From Lacimicrobium alkaliphilum (GTDB lineage: Bacteria; Pseudomonadota; Gammaproteobacteria; Enterobacterales; Alteromonadaceae), in NCBI RefSeq assembly GCF_001466725.1, contig NZ_CP013650.1, forward strand, positions 3,286,001 through 3,350,000: a DNA stretch of 64,000 bases, given 5' to 3'. Shown here one piece after another: positions 37,254 to 44,523 of the stretch. The notes under the pieces are model-generated. The model was not told the DNA's origin, did no database searches, and saw nothing but the letters and a program-made list of their open reading frames with translations. Position 1 is the stretch's first letter; each line of letters begins with the position of its first letter. Position numbers and translations under genes: made by a program.

Positions 37254-38882
37254 ATGCCCTTCGCGTTATATTATATGGCTGCTGCCCTGTTGTTGGTGAC
37301 TGCAGCCGTGATCACTCCCTCTCCCTATTTTAAACTGCCACTGGCCTGGGGCGGGTTATCCCTGTTTACCGTCAGTATTGCCTACTTTTTTGATATTGCG
37401 GCAATTTTCCGCAAACGTGCAGACGGTCGCATTCCTGCCTACATCCGTTGGGTTTTTGTGCCTTTTTTGCTGGGTGTGCAGGTGTATAACGCCTGGGCCC
37501 GTAAGCGGGATAAGGTGCCTGCCATCCAGCAGATTGAAGAGCAGCTCTATCTGGCCTGCCGCCTTTTTCCTTCGGATGTGGAGTATCTGAAAAAGCAACA
37601 AATCGGAGCAGTACTGGATGTCACCGCAGAGTTCGATGGCCTCGACTGGTCGTTACTTGGCGAGAAAATAACGTACCTCAATATACCGGTTCTGGACCAT
37701 CGCTCTCCCACAAGGAAACAACTGCAACAGGCACTTAACTGGATTGACAACCAGCAACGCAATGGTCGCAAGGTACTGGTTCATTGTGCGCTGGGCCGCG
37801 GACGTTCGGTACTGGTGGTGGCCGCCTATCTGCTATCGCAGAATAAAACCGGCTCCGTAAAGGAGGTTCTCAGGCAGATAAAGTCCATTCGCCAGACTGC
37901 CAACCTTAATCATCACCAGTTCAAAAAACTAATGAAACTGCATAAGTCCGGCAAGCTTCGCCAGAAATCTCTGGCCTGGGTGATTGCCAACCCCGTTGCC
38001 GGAGGCGGTAAGTGGGATGAATATCAGCAGGAGTTGGTCAACAGGCTCAGTCAGCACTATCAGCTAACCATCAAAACCACCACTAAAGAGGTTGACGGCG
38101 AAACCCTGGCTCAACAAGCCGTTAAGGCAAAAGCAGATCTGGTGGTCGCCTGCGGCGGTGACGGCACTGTTACCCAGGTGGCCTCGGCACTGGTCAATAC
38201 CGACATTGCCCTGGGTATTATTCCGATGGGTACCGCTAACGCCCTGTCTCAGGCTCTTTGTGGCAGTATCAGCAAAATATTGCCGCTGGATACTGCCTGC
38301 AGTGCCATTACTGAGGGCAAGACCATCAATATGGATAGTGCGAAATGTAATGGCAAACTGATGTTGTTACTCGCCGGTGTCGGCTTTGAGGAAAAAATGA
38401 TTTCCTCCGCTGATCGCGATCAGAAAAACAATTCCGGGCAAATGGCTTATCTGCGCGGCCTCTGGCAGGCCATTGAACAAAACAAAATCTACTCACTGAC
38501 GGTGCAATTTGATGATCAGCCTCCTGAACAAATAGATACCCAGTCACTGGTGGTGGCCAATGCAGCGCCTTTTACCTCGCTGCTGGCGCAGGGCAAAGGG
38601 CAGCCTGATATCGCCGATGGCAAGCTGGATATCACCTGGCTGACCGAGACCGAAACGCCCGAATCACACCTGTTCAGCCTGGCAGAACTGGCTTTTTCCG
38701 GGATCACGCAAGATAACTCCGATTCTCAGGTAAAGCATCGTCAGGCCAGCAGAATCAGGATTTGTGGTGATGAGCTCGAGAAGTACATTATCGACGGTGA
38801 GGTATATCAGGATCTGCCACTGGACATTCAGGTGCAACCTGCTTCGCTGCGGGTCCGCGTCCCCGAAAACCGGGGTAGCTAA
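37254..38882 (+). CDS. Dual-specificity-phosphatase / diacylglycerol-kinase fusion protein
   Basis: A 542-aa three-part protein. Residues 1-75 hold two or three membrane helices. Residues about 90-220 form a dual-specificity phosphatase domain with the loop HCALGRGRS (HCxxGxxRS) and the general-acid region LDHRSPT. Residues about 240-535 form a diacylglycerol/sphingosine-kinase-like catalytic domain: VIANPVAGGGKWDE, VVACGGDGTVTQVASAL, GIIPMGTANALSQAL and the closing IIDGEVYQDLP. It may both phosphorylate a lipid and dephosphorylate a phospholipid or protein at the inner membrane. It stands alone, 63 bp after DUF1328. Confidence 0.88.
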   Translation: MPFALYYMAAALLLVTAAVITPSPYFKLPLAWGGLSLFTVSIAYFFDIAAIFRKRADGRIPAYIRWVFVPFLLGVQVYNAWARKRDKVPAIQQIEEQLYLACRLFPSDVEYLKKQQIGAVLDVTAEFDGLDWSLLGEKITYLNIPVLDHRSPTRKQLQQALNWIDNQQRNGRKVLVHCALGRGRSVLVVAAYLLSQNKTGSVKEVLRQIKSIRQTANLNHHQFKKLMKLHKSGKLRQKSLAWVIANPVAGGGKWDEYQQELVNRLSQHYQLTIKTTTKEVDGETLAQQAVKAKADLVVACGGDGTVTQVASALVNTDIALGIIPMGTANALSQALCGSISKILPLDTACSAITEGKTINMDSAKCNGKLMLLLAGVGFEEKMISSADRDQKNNSGQMAYLRGLWQAIEQNKIYSLTVQFDDQPPEQIDTQSLVVANAAPFTSLLAQGKGQPDIADGKLDITWLTETETPESHLFSLAELAFSGITQDNSDSQVKHRQASRIRICGDELEKYIIDGEVYQDLPLDIQVQPASLRVRVPENRGS

Positions 38883-39003
38883 GGAGTCAGATCAGGAACC
38901 TTTGAAAGCAGATATTGTCGCAGGAATTGAGCCTTAAAGTGCAGGAAAAAAACCTGAACTCAGACTACGCTTACTGTGCGTCAATAACTAAGGAGGAACA
39001 ACC

Positions 39004-39249
39004 ATGCCATTAGAGAAACATCCCCTGCAAAACGAATTCCCACAGCACCAATCCCGTATTCAGCAGCTCCATGCCAGCAACGATAATTTCGCCCGTCTGT
39101 CAGACAAGTATCATCAACTGGACAAAGAAATTTTTGAAATAGAACAGCAGAAATTGATTAACGATGAAAACTATCTTGAGCAATTGAAACTCCGGCGCCT
39201 GCAACTTAAAGATCAGCTCTACCATATGCTGGACAAAGACCTGACCTGA
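39004..39249 (+). CDS. YdcH/DUF465-family small protein
   Basis: An 81-aa helical protein. The core RIQQLHASNDNFARLSDKYH, then QLDKEIFEIE and YLEQLKLRRLQLKDQLYHML match YdcH (DUF465), whose members are about 70-80 aa with a coiled-coil hairpin. Function unknown. AAGGAGGA precedes ATG 39004 at ideal distance, so translation should be strong. A bidirectional terminator follows. Confidence 0.88.
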   Translation: MPLEKHPLQNEFPQHQSRIQQLHASNDNFARLSDKYHQLDKEIFEIEQQKLINDENYLEQLKLRRLQLKDQLYHMLDKDLT

Positions 39250-39262
39250 ATCCCTTCTGATC

Positions 39263-39298
39263 AAAAAAAGACATGCTGACAGGATCAGCATGTCTTTT
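39263..39298. terminator. Bidirectional Rho-independent terminator
   Basis: Stem GACATGCTGA/TCAGCATGTC (39270-39279 and 39285-39294) with loop CAGGA, flanked by A7 on the left and TTTT on the right. It serves both the ydcH gene (plus) and the convergent 135-aa gene (minus). Confidence 0.88.
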
Positions 39299-39313
39299 AA
39301 CCACCCCTATCTG

Positions 39314-39721
39314 CTAAGTCAAAGACTGCACCAGCACCACAGTGGTCACATGTGCGATTCGACAATCTGCGGAAGGCGACTGATGGTGTCCGTCATCAAC
39401 CAGTTGAATAGCTGAAGGGCGGACGCCAAGGGCAACAAGTTGTCGCTTTACTTCCTCAGCTCTCTCAACCAGCAATTCATGAGACTCCCGGGCTAACTTG
39501 CCGCCCTGACTGTAAAGTAATACCAGTAAGGTTTGCGGACTCTTAATTAACTTAGCCTGCTGGATCAGCTTGCGAAGTTCCCGGAAAGTAATTTTGCTGG
39601 AATAAGGCGGGAAATGGAGCACAAACTCAGTCAATTCCCGCCTTTGGATGCTGATATTCTGGCGACTCGCGACGTTATCAGCGAGGGGACCACAAGCATA
39701 GTCCCTTTGTAACACCGTCAT
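39314..39721 (-). CDS. Hypothetical protein coupled to an EF-hand gene
   Basis: A 135-aa frame. The start ATG overlaps the stop of the EF-hand gene (TAATG), which points to translational coupling. The C-terminal half (LLYSQGGKLARESHELLVER, AEEVKRQLVALGVRPSAIQL) resembles the 'N-x-x-L-S-x-x-R-A-x-x-V...L...G' helix-strand of OmpA-type peptidoglycan-binding domains, but the match is partial. No signal peptide is visible. I cannot assign a function. It shares a bidirectional terminator with ydcH. Confidence 0.55.
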   Translation of the reverse strand: MTVLQRDYACGPLADNVASRQNISIQRRELTEFVLHFPPYSSKITFRELRKLIQQAKLIKSPQTLLVLLYSQGGKLARESHELLVERAEEVKRQLVALGVRPSAIQLVDDGHHQSPSADCRIAHVTTVVLVQSLT

Positions 39722-39948
39722 TATTGATTCAGATAAGCTTCGAACTCTGATTTAGAGATCCGGCCGTCACCATCCTTGTCATGCTTATCAAAAGAAGCTG
39801 ACAGCGGGCCTTCCGGAGCCGCTTCAGGCTTGTTCAGATAGCCATCGCCATTACGGTCAAGGGTGTCAAAAATTTCGCCAGCATTGCCCGCGGCCAGTGC
39901 CAGTGAAGAGGGAAGCAAAAACATTATCAGTGCTAACTTTTTCATCAT
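39721..39948 (-). CDS. Small exported EF-hand protein (copy 1 of 3)
   Basis: 75 aa: a signal peptide (MMKKLALIMFLLPSSLALAA) and two EF-hand loops, DRNGDGYLNKPE and DKDGDGRISKSE, each with the Asp/Asn/Asp/Gly/Glu positions that hold calcium. It is probably a periplasmic Ca2+-binding protein. It is the most diverged copy (NKPEAAPEGPLSASFDKHD where the others have SKSEAASEGPL...FDKYD). AGGAG precedes tandem ATGs; the second ATG gives better spacing. Confidence 0.82.
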   Translation of the reverse strand: MMKKLALIMFLLPSSLALAAGNAGEIFDTLDRNGDGYLNKPEAAPEGPLSASFDKHDKDGDGRISKSEFEAYLNQ

Positions 39949-40047
39949 ATTCTCCTTACGTTTCCTGTTGTACCGGCATGAATGCCCGCCGGCTAACGGT
40001 GCTATGGACTAAGGGACCTGAGGCCGGGTCCCTTAGTCAAAGCGTTG

Positions 40048-40275
40048 TTATTGATTCAGATAGGCTTCGAACTCTGATTTAGAGATCTTGCCGTCACCAT
40101 CCTTGTCATACTTATCAAAGGAGGATGACAGCGGGCCTTCTGAAGCCGCTTCAGACTTGCTCAGGTAGCCATCGCCATTCTGGTCAAGGGTGTCGAAGAT
40201 TTCGCTGGCATTGCTCGCAGCCAGTGCCAGCGAAGAGGGAAGCAAAAACATTATCAGTGCTAACTTTTTCATCAT
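40048..40275 (-). CDS. Small exported EF-hand protein (copy 2 of 3)
   Basis: 75 aa with the same signal peptide and EF-hand loops DQNGDGYLSKSE and DKDGDGKISKSE. It differs from copy 3 by only a few residues (SNASEIF for SNAGEIF, LSSSFDK for LSASFDK, DGKIS for DGQIS). The frame extends upstream to 40359, but the conserved AAGGAG ribosome site and signal peptide fix the start at 40275 or 40272. The intergenic sequences are repeated too, so the array arose by tandem duplication of a roughly 320-bp unit. Confidence 0.82.
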   Translation of the reverse strand: MMKKLALIMFLLPSSLALAASNASEIFDTLDQNGDGYLSKSEAASEGPLSSSFDKYDKDGDGKISKSEFEAYLNQ

Positions 40276-40366
40276 ATTCTCCTTACGTTTCCTGTTGTAC
40301 CGGCTCGAATATCCGCCGGTTCGAGGGGCAAAGGGGCCTGAGGCTGGCCCCTTAGTCAAAGCATCA

Positions 40367-40594
40367 TTACTGATTCAGGTAGGCTTCGAACTCTGATTTC
40401 GAGATCTGGCCGTCGCCATCTTTGTCATACTTGTCAAAGGAGGCTGACAGGGGGCCCTCTGAAGCCGCTTCAGACTTGCTCAGGTAGCCATCACCATTCT
40501 GATCCAGGGTGTCAAAGATTTCGCCGGCATTGCTCGCAGCCAGTGCCAGCGAAGAGGGAAGCAAAAACATTATCAGTGCTAATTTTTTCATCAC
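40367..40594 (-). CDS. Small exported EF-hand protein (copy 3 of 3, promoter-proximal)
   Basis: 75 aa, signal peptide then EF-hand loops DQNGDGYLSKSE and DKDGDGQISKSE. It is first of the three in transcription order. The ~255-bp region upstream, shared with arsR on the other side, should contain the array's promoter. Likely role: calcium binding or buffering in the periplasm; no partner protein is visible. Confidence 0.82.
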   Translation of the reverse strand: MMKKLALIMFLLPSSLALAASNAGEIFDTLDQNGDGYLSKSEAASEGPLSASFDKYDKDGDGQISKSEFEAYLNQ

Positions 40595-40848
40595 GTTCTC
40601 CTTACGTTTACGGTTGTACTAAGCAGGAATTTTCTGCTTGTTCACACTGACTACATCAAATAGGATGCCAGAATTTTTTAATTCTTAATTATCAAAAAGT
40701 TATGCTTGTTTTATGGGGTTGGACCGGGAACGAAGCAGGGAAACTGTCGCCTGAAAGCAACAGTATTTATCATTATTTTCATAAATCCTTATAAATCATA
40801 TCGTTAGGCTGTTGCCAATTACCAACTATAGATTTAGCGGGCACGCCA

Positions 40849-40876
40849 TTGACATATGAATTTTCATATATATGAT
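40849..40876 (+). promoter_or_regulatory. arsR promoter with overlapping ArsR operator
   Basis: -35 TTGACA (40849-40854) and -10 TATGAT (40871-40876) with a 16-bp spacer. The spacer contains the perfect palindrome ATATGAA-TT-TTCATAT (40854-40869), so a repressor bound there would block RNA polymerase. This is the classical ArsR/SmtB arrangement: autorepression relieved by arsenite. Confidence 0.8.
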
Positions 40877-40909
40877 TATCCGAATATTTTATCCAACAGG
40901 TTAAGACAG

Positions 40910-41275
40910 ATGACAGAACCGCTGGCGTTTTTTAAATGCCTGGCAGAAGACACCCGGCTGAAAAGTCTGTTGTTAATTGCTGAACAAGAAGAACTCTGTG
41001 TCTGTGAGCTCACCTGCGCGCTGGAATTAAGTCAGCCCAAGGTATCCCGGCATCTTGCCGAGCTGCGCAAATGTGGCTTGCTGTCTGATCAGCGCCGGGG
41101 CAAATGGGTTTACTATCGCCTGAACGAAGACCTTGCGCTGTGGGCCCGGCAGGTGCTGACAATGACAGCCGACGAGAACCCGCAGCTGTTACAACAGCTT
41201 TACCAACGTCTTGAACACATGCATAACAGACCACAGCCACAATGCTGTGAAACTGAGCATAAGGAGCCGGCATGA
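40910..41275 (+). CDS. arsR: ArsR-family arsenite-responsive repressor
   Basis: A 121-aa winged-helix repressor: FFKCLAEDTRLKSLLLIAEQ, the metalloid site ELCVCELTCAL (Cys-x-Cys in the alpha-3 helix), the recognition helix SQPKVSRHLAELRKCGLL and the wing RRGKWVYYRL. The C-terminal QCCETEH adds two more Cys. The frame extends up to 40856, but that would start inside the operator and before the -10; ATG 40910 is the first start downstream of the probable transcript start. It overlaps arsC by four bases. Confidence 0.92.
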   Translation: MTEPLAFFKCLAEDTRLKSLLLIAEQEELCVCELTCALELSQPKVSRHLAELRKCGLLSDQRRGKWVYYRLNEDLALWARQVLTMTADENPQLLQQLYQRLEHMHNRPQPQCCETEHKEPA

Positions 41276-41754
41276 ATCCTCTGAAAATCCTGTATATCTG
41301 CACCCATAATCGCTGCCGCAGTATTTTGTCTGAAGCGATAACCAACCACATGGGCAATGGCCGTATCCTGGCACGAAGTGCAGGCAGTCAGCCTTCTGGT
41401 GAAGTCCATCCGTTGTCGATTTTTTACCTTGAAGAACAGGGTATTGCTACTGACGACCTGCAGTCTCAGTCCTGGGATGAATTTGAAGATTTCGCCCCGG
41501 ATTTAGTGATCACTGTGTGTGACTCTGCAGCCGGTGAGAGCTGCCCCCTGTGGTTCGGCAAGTCCCTGAAGATACACTGGGGCCTGGCAGATCCCTCGAA
41601 ACTGCAAGGCAGCGAGGAAGATAAAGCCGATGCGTTCCGAAACACCATCAAAGAGATTGAACAACGCGTGCAACAGATGCTGAAGCTGGATCTCGAACAC
41701 ATCAGCCAGCATCAATTGCAGCAAGCGCTTACGGATTTAGGAGCACAGGCATGA
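41272..41754 (+). CDS. arsC: Arsenate reductase, low-molecular-weight phosphatase type
   Basis: A 160-aa protein. The N-terminal CTHNRCRS is the P-loop of LMW protein tyrosine phosphatase-like ArsC, with the catalytic Cys at residue 10. [14 protein letters not shown] supplies the second and third Cys used in the disulfide relay, and HWGLADPS is the conserved acid loop. It reduces arsenate to arsenite with thioredoxin or glutaredoxin/mycothiol-type donors. Start and stop overlap arsR and arsH (ATGA both times), so arsRCH are translationally linked. Confidence 0.93.
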   Translation: MNPLKILYICTHNRCRSILSEAITNHMGNGRILARSAGSQPSGEVHPLSIFYLEEQGIATDDLQSQSWDEFEDFAPDLVITVCDSAAGESCPLWFGKSLKIHWGLADPSKLQGSEEDKADAFRNTIKEIEQRVQQMLKLDLEHISQHQLQQALTDLGAQA

Positions 41755-42470
41755 GTGTACTGGATACCAGTCTGCCAAATATTGATCAGGAGCAGTTCCG
41801 GCACCCTGAAAGCGACGACTTCAGAACGTCCTTATCCACCCATAAACCGAAAATATTGCTGCTGTACGGCTCGCTCAGACAGCGCTCTTACAGCCGCCTG
41901 GTGATTGAAGAGTGTGCCAGATTGCTGGATGTGATGGGCGCTGAAACCCGCATTTTTGATCCATCCGGTTTACCCCTGCCCGACGATGCGCCTGACAGTC
42001 ACCCCAAAGTTCAGGAACTGCGCGAGCTGGCTATCTGGTCTGAAGGACAAGTCTGGTGCTCACCGGAACGTCATGGTTCCATGACCGGTATTATGAAGGC
42101 CCAGATTGACTGGATCCCGTTATCAGCCGGTGCCGTGCGTCCGACTCAGGGTAAAACCCTGGCAGTGATGCAGGTCTGTGGTGGCTCTCAGTCCTTTAAT
42201 GTGGTTAATCAGCTCAGAGTACTGGGCCGCTGGATGCGCATGCTCACTATTCCCAATCAGTCTTCTGTGGCTAAGGCTTTTCTGGAATTCGAAGAAGACG
42301 GTCGCATGAAGCCATCAGGCTATTACAACCGCATTGTGGATGTGATGGAAGAGCTGATGAAATTTACCCTGCTGACCCGGGATAATTCTGCCTATCTGAC
42401 CGACCGCTATTCAGAGCGGGTAGAAAGCGCAGAGCAACTGATGCAGCGGGTTAATCAGAAGTCAGTGTAA
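41751..42470 (+). CDS. arsH: ArsH, NADPH-dependent organoarsenical oxidase / FMN reductase
   Basis: A 239-aa flavoprotein of the NADPH-dependent FMN reductase fold: [19 protein letters not shown] is the phosphate-binding loop for FMN, followed by [20 protein letters not shown] and [20 protein letters not shown], all hallmarks of ArsH. ArsH oxidises trivalent methyl or aromatic arsenicals to less toxic pentavalent forms. It overlaps arsC by four bases. A hairpin GGAAAGC/GCTTTCC (42493-42510) and repeats follow before acr3. Confidence 0.93.
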   Translation: MSVLDTSLPNIDQEQFRHPESDDFRTSLSTHKPKILLLYGSLRQRSYSRLVIEECARLLDVMGAETRIFDPSGLPLPDDAPDSHPKVQELRELAIWSEGQVWCSPERHGSMTGIMKAQIDWIPLSAGAVRPTQGKTLAVMQVCGGSQSFNVVNQLRVLGRWMRMLTIPNQSSVAKAFLEFEEDGRMKPSGYYNRIVDVMEELMKFTLLTRDNSAYLTDRYSERVESAEQLMQRVNQKSV

Positions 42471-42512
42471 CTAAGTGAAGAGGTAGGGGTGAGGAAAGCT
42501 ACCGCTTTCCAG

Positions 42513-42624
42513 CCCCGTCATTCCGCGTGTGATTAGCCGGAATCTTTTTTTAACAGCTGAGAAGTATATCGTTAGCTGCGCGGTTGGATGTAGCAGTTCC
42601 TGAATCACGTTCAGGATGACGGGG
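42513..42624. repeat. MITE-like repeat between arsH and acr3
   Basis: Terminal inverted repeats CCCCGTCATtCC (42513) and GGATGACGGGG (ending 42624), with an AT-rich interior. A 'CCCCGTCATYC' end is typical of small non-coding repeats in gammaproteobacteria. With the next element it accounts for most of the 332-bp gap. Confidence 0.6.
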
Positions 42625-42674
42625 TAGGATGACAAAAGCCGGACGACCTGGCTGAATTTAAAATATAGCCCTTC

Positions 42675-42736
42675 GCGCCTCTGCGAGTTCAAAAGAAGAG
42701 AGCTATTGATCTCTCAGAGGCGCAGAGAACACAGAG
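42675..42736. repeat. 'CTCTGCG' family palindromic repeat
   Basis: Contains GCGCCTCTGCGAG and, inverted, CTCAGAGGCGCAGAG. It belongs to the same family as the elements at 55788-55858 and 55933-56010. Confidence 0.6.
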
Positions 42737-42802
42737 TCCCCCCGGATTTGGCTAAGCTGCTGATAGCTGAAAACTTATAACAATCAACAAGGTAAAACAA
42801 AA

Positions 42803-43819
42803 ATGGGACTGTTTGAACGTTATTTATCTCTGTGGGTGGCACTGTGTATTGCTGCCGGCGTGATACTGGGAAATCTTATCCCTGGTGTATTTGCTCAGAT
42901 TGCGGCGCTGGAATATGCCCATGTGAACTTGGTGGTGGCGGTACTGATCTGGCTGATGATCTACCCCATTATGGTGCAGGTGGACTTCACTGCCATTAAA
43001 GACGTGGGTAAAAAGCCCAGGGGCCTGTTGCTGACGCTGGTCATTAACTGGCTGATCAAACCCTTTACCATGGCCCTGCTTGGCTGGCTGTTCTTTAAAG
43101 GCCTGTTCGCTGATTTTGTAGACCCCCAATCTGCAGGTGAATATATCGCCGGCATGATCCTGTTGGGTGTCGCCCCCTGCACCGCCATGGTATTTATCTG
43201 GAGTCAGCTGACTAAGGGTGATGCCAACTACACCCTGGTACAGGTCTCGGTCAATGATGTGATCATGATCTTCGCCTTTGCCCCCATCAGCGCCTTTTTA
43301 CTCGGTCTCAGTGATATTCAGGTGCCCTGGGAAACCTTATTACTGTCGGTGGTGCTCTATGTGGTGTTACCGCTGGTCGCGGGTGCACTGACCCGTAAAC
43401 GCCTGGACAAAGGCAATGATCACAGCCGTATAGAAGACTTTGTTAACCAGCTGAAGCCCTGGTCAATTATCGGGTTGCTGGCCACCGTTGTTCTGCTGTT
43501 TGGCTTTCAGGCCGGGACCATCATCAATAAGCCAATGATTATTCTGCTGATTGCCATACCGCTGCTGATCCAGACCTATGGCATTTTTGCTATCGCCTAT
43601 TTCGCTGCCAAAAAGCTGAAACTGCCCCACAATGTGGCGGCACCGGCCTGTATGATTGGCACCTCCAACTTCTTTGAACTGGCCGTGGCGGTGGCCATCT
43701 CCCTGTTCGGTCTGCATTCGGGCGCGGCACTGGCGACTGTGGTAGGCGTACTGGTGGAAGTACCGGTAATGCTCTCGCTGGTATGGTTTGCCAATCGTAC
43801 CCGCCACTGGTTTGACTAA
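42803..43819 (+). CDS. acr3: ACR3-family arsenite efflux permease
   Basis: A 338-aa protein with ten predicted helices, starting [17 protein letters not shown] and containing the catalytic-Cys motif [34 protein letters not shown], and [18 protein letters not shown] near the end. These are the BART/ACR3 signatures. It exports arsenite (and possibly antimonite) using proton-motive force. It is 332 bp downstream of arsH, separated by repeats, and 32 bp upstream of arsN1. Confidence 0.93.
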   Translation: MGLFERYLSLWVALCIAAGVILGNLIPGVFAQIAALEYAHVNLVVAVLIWLMIYPIMVQVDFTAIKDVGKKPRGLLLTLVINWLIKPFTMALLGWLFFKGLFADFVDPQSAGEYIAGMILLGVAPCTAMVFIWSQLTKGDANYTLVQVSVNDVIMIFAFAPISAFLLGLSDIQVPWETLLLSVVLYVVLPLVAGALTRKRLDKGNDHSRIEDFVNQLKPWSIIGLLATVVLLFGFQAGTIINKPMIILLIAIPLLIQTYGIFAIAYFAAKKLKLPHNVAAPACMIGTSNFFELAVAVAISLFGLHSGAALATVVGVLVEVPVMLSLVWFANRTRHWFD

Positions 43820-43851
43820 AGCGATAAGCTCAAAAATAACGAGGGAATACC

Positions 43852-44364
43852 ATGCAGATACGCTATGCCAACAAGGAAGATATCCCGGCTATCCGCGCTA
43901 TTTATAATGCTGGTATCGAATCGGGTACCGGCACCTTCGAGACCCGGCCCAGACGCAACAAGGATATCGCCGGGTGGCTGAAGGTAGATAACCTCTATCC
44001 GTTGCTGGTTGCCGAATCAGAAGGTCAGGTACTGGGTTTTGCGCGACTGTATGAATACCGGCCACGGGAGTGTTATGCCGGTATTGCCGAGTTTTCCATC
44101 TATCTGGCCGATGAAGCTCAAGGCAAAGGTACAGGTACCCTATTACTGGCCGAATTGTTGACCGCCGCCGGAACCTGGGGCTTTCACAAGGTCATTTCAC
44201 GGATTTTTACCTTTAATCAGGCCAGCCGCGCCCTGTGCAAAAAACTCGGGTTTCGCGAAGTGGGGATCTACGAAAAGCACGGTCAGATCAATGGCCGCTG
44301 GCTGGATGTGGTGATTGTGGAGTATCTGGTTCTGCCTTCTCGCTCAGCACCCGCTGAGATATAA
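43852..44364 (+). CDS. arsN1: ArsN1-like GNAT acetyltransferase
   Basis: A 170-aa GNAT enzyme of the phosphinothricin acetyltransferase group. IYNAGIESGTGTFETRPR at the N terminus, LLVAESEGQVLGFARLYEYR, and the acetyl-CoA loop EAQGKGTGTLLLAEL are visible, with SRIFTFNQASRALCKKLGF and EKHGQINGRWLDVVIVE at the end. Family members next to ars genes acetylate arsinothricin, an arsenic-containing antibiotic; the location after acr3 supports this. A GAGG site precedes the ATG. Other PAT-type acetylation is an alternative. Confidence 0.82.
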   Translation: MQIRYANKEDIPAIRAIYNAGIESGTGTFETRPRRNKDIAGWLKVDNLYPLLVAESEGQVLGFARLYEYRPRECYAGIAEFSIYLADEAQGKGTGTLLLAELLTAAGTWGFHKVISRIFTFNQASRALCKKLGFREVGIYEKHGQINGRWLDVVIVEYLVLPSRSAPAEI

Positions 44365-44448
44365 ACTGCTAAAGACACTGATACAGCACCTGTGCTCAGT
44401 TTCCATTAGGCCTCAGATGACTAAATGTAAATACCCACGAATTAGAAT

Positions 44449-44463
44449 TGATAGTAGTTCTCA
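44449..44463 (+). promoter_or_regulatory. Fur-box-like sequence
   Basis: TGATAGT-A-GTTCTCA matches 11 of 14 positions of the 7-1-7 Fur motif TGATAAT-N-ATTATCA, and it is bracketed by an outer dyad AATTGA/TCAATT-like pair. It lies 60-75 bp before the receptor start, as expected for iron-repressed promoters. Confidence 0.5.
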
Positions 44464-44523
44464 TTTCAATTAAGATTCCGTCCGATTTTTAAAACACACA
44501 TATTCGATGAAGGACTGTATCCG

